Positions 42,067 through 42,822 of a stretch of DNA of 42,822 nt are shown in pieces. Source of the DNA: Gammaproteobacteria bacterium (GTDB taxonomy: Bacteria > Pseudomonadota > Gammaproteobacteria > Pseudomonadales > Oceanobacteraceae); contig JABXIK010000030.1 in NCBI GenBank assembly GCA_013373125.1, forward strand, positions 1 to 42,822. The letters run 5' to 3'. A program made the position numbers and the translations under genes. Under the pieces are notes generated by a model, which was not told the origin of the DNA, searched no databases, and saw only the letters and a program-made list of their open reading frames with translations. Numbering within the stretch: position 1 is the first letter of the stretch; every line of letters begins with the position of its first letter.

Positions 42067-42822
42067 CTAATCGCCATCGCTAAAGTTTAAACCTAAGCTG
42101 ACGCCTAAGGCATCCGGCACATCTCGCTTAAAGTTACCATCTAAAATACCCGCAGCCGCTTGGAAACTTACCGTGTTGGTTTCATCAATAGCTGTGCGTA
42201 ATGTTTCAACGTTATCAGCAACACTGACAATGGTTTGCTCGAAACCATTGTTCACCATGATGGCATTCAAGCTTAAGTTAGTGTCATCTGTTCCTGCTAA
42301 TACCTCTTTTATCGCATCCAAAGACGGTTCAACACTTTGCCAAATAGATGCAGAAATTTGTCCGGTTTCCGTGGTGATATTGCGATTTTTTAAATAATCA
42401 AAATAGTCTTGAATAGAAACCGTTAACTTAGAAATTGAAGAATCGCCTTCTTCATTCTCTACCAATTCAGACAGATGATCATCTTGCAGTAACTGTCGAT
42501 AGCTGATGCCGGTTTGAGCATAATCCGTTTTCCAGCCATCTAAAATTTCATTGGCGTGGAGTTGCAGTTGATAGGTCAATCCGGTTAACACCTGACACTT
42601 ACGCGGTTTTGCATTAAATTCAGTAACCAAATCCACAGCCACTTTGGATTGTGTATCCATGGTTTCAAATAAAGTTACTTCTAACGGCAATAAACCCACC
42701 AAGCTCGCTGCTTTCAACGAAAAATACGTGTCCGTGATAGTGGTTGGTGTACTGCTATTGACCCAGCTTTCCACTTGGTTGCGTACTGTTAACGTCACAT
42801 CATTACCTTTATTGAAACGATA
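42067..42822 (-). CDS. C-terminal part of an unrecognised protein (5' end outside the window)
   Basis: The frame is open to the right edge; a GTG at 42798 is in frame, but coding sequence continues above it (YRFNKGND before VTLTVRNQ), so the real start is outside. The visible 251 residues end in ALGVSLGLNFSDGD. They are rich in Thr, Ser, Asn and Asp, with helical and strand-like segments, one Cys and no membrane span. I recognise no domain. The composition would suit an exported or surface protein, but no signal can be checked. Confidence 0.6.
   Translation of the reverse strand, partial: YRFNKGNDVTLTVRNQVESWVNSSTPTTITDTYFSLKAASLVGLLPLEVTLFETMDTQSKVAVDLVTEFNAKPRKCQVLTGLTYQLQLHANEILDGWKTDYAQTGISYRQLLQDDHLSELVENEEGDSSISKLTVSIQDYFDYLKNRNITTETGQISASIWQSVEPSLDAIKEVLAGTDDTNLSLNAIMVNNGFEQTIVSVADNVETLRTAIDETNTVSFQAAAGILDGNFKRDVPDALGVSLGLNFSDGD

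Noticed and set aside
1..42822. tRNA, rRNA or insertion-sequence genes
   Set aside because: No cloverleaf ending in CCA, no rRNA-like stretch and no transposase-like protein was recognised on either strand. A covariance scan was not possible, so short RNAs could be missed.

Overview
The window reads as a chromosomal segment of a free-living, flagellated, probably marine gammaproteobacterium. The evidence is the gene order miaA-hfq-hflX-hflK-hflC, the nnr-tsaE-amiB-mutL block, epmA/efp/epmB, orn/rsgA, motAB and a betaine-type ABC importer. The content fits Oceanospirillales-like bacteria (Bermanella/Oleispira-type), but this is an impression from gene content, not a database match. No rRNA, tRNA, prophage, transposase or CRISPR array was seen.

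Layout. Positions 1-9923 (minus strand) hold a housekeeping block: nnr, tsaE, amiB, mutL, miaA, hfq, hflX, hflK and the start of hflC. It is interrupted by a 574-bp gap between miaA and hfq that contains three diverged ~150-bp tandem units with terminator-like hairpins. queG diverges from nnr at ~9.95 kb. Positions 11237-15203 are a compact signalling cluster: membrane histidine kinase, single-domain response regulator, an unlisted 55-aa protein at 13351-13518 that overlaps the next start, and an orphan PilB/GspE-type ATPase. Positions 15426-18604 are a proVWX-type importer. Positions 18.7-23.7 kb hold poorly characterised genes: a membrane protein, an M14-like metalloenzyme, a lipoprotein, a NYN-domain protein and a protein with EF-hand-like loops. 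Next come orn, a 341-bp gap with a 17-bp perfect inverted repeat, rsgA and a stand-alone BLUF photoreceptor.

The main accessory feature is at 27590-29836: four small genes, all on the minus strand, each followed by an integron-type attC site (118, 49, 47 and 57 bp). No integrase is present, so this is an integrase-less gene-cassette cluster (CALIN type). The outermost attC supplies the stop codon of a flanking LysR gene. The other end is marked by a solitary GTTAGTG core and a 17-bp tandem repeat beside psd. The cassette products are a three-TM protein, a HEAT-like helical protein, a lipoprotein and a membrane-anchored coiled-coil protein.

Right part: psd and a two-domain rhodanese, an HDOD protein divergent from motAB, a secreted FecR-domain protein, an O-acetylhomoserine sulfhydrylase-type enzyme, a MATE transporter, the EF-P modification set (epmA, efp, epmB), and the C-terminal part of an unrecognised protein at the right edge.
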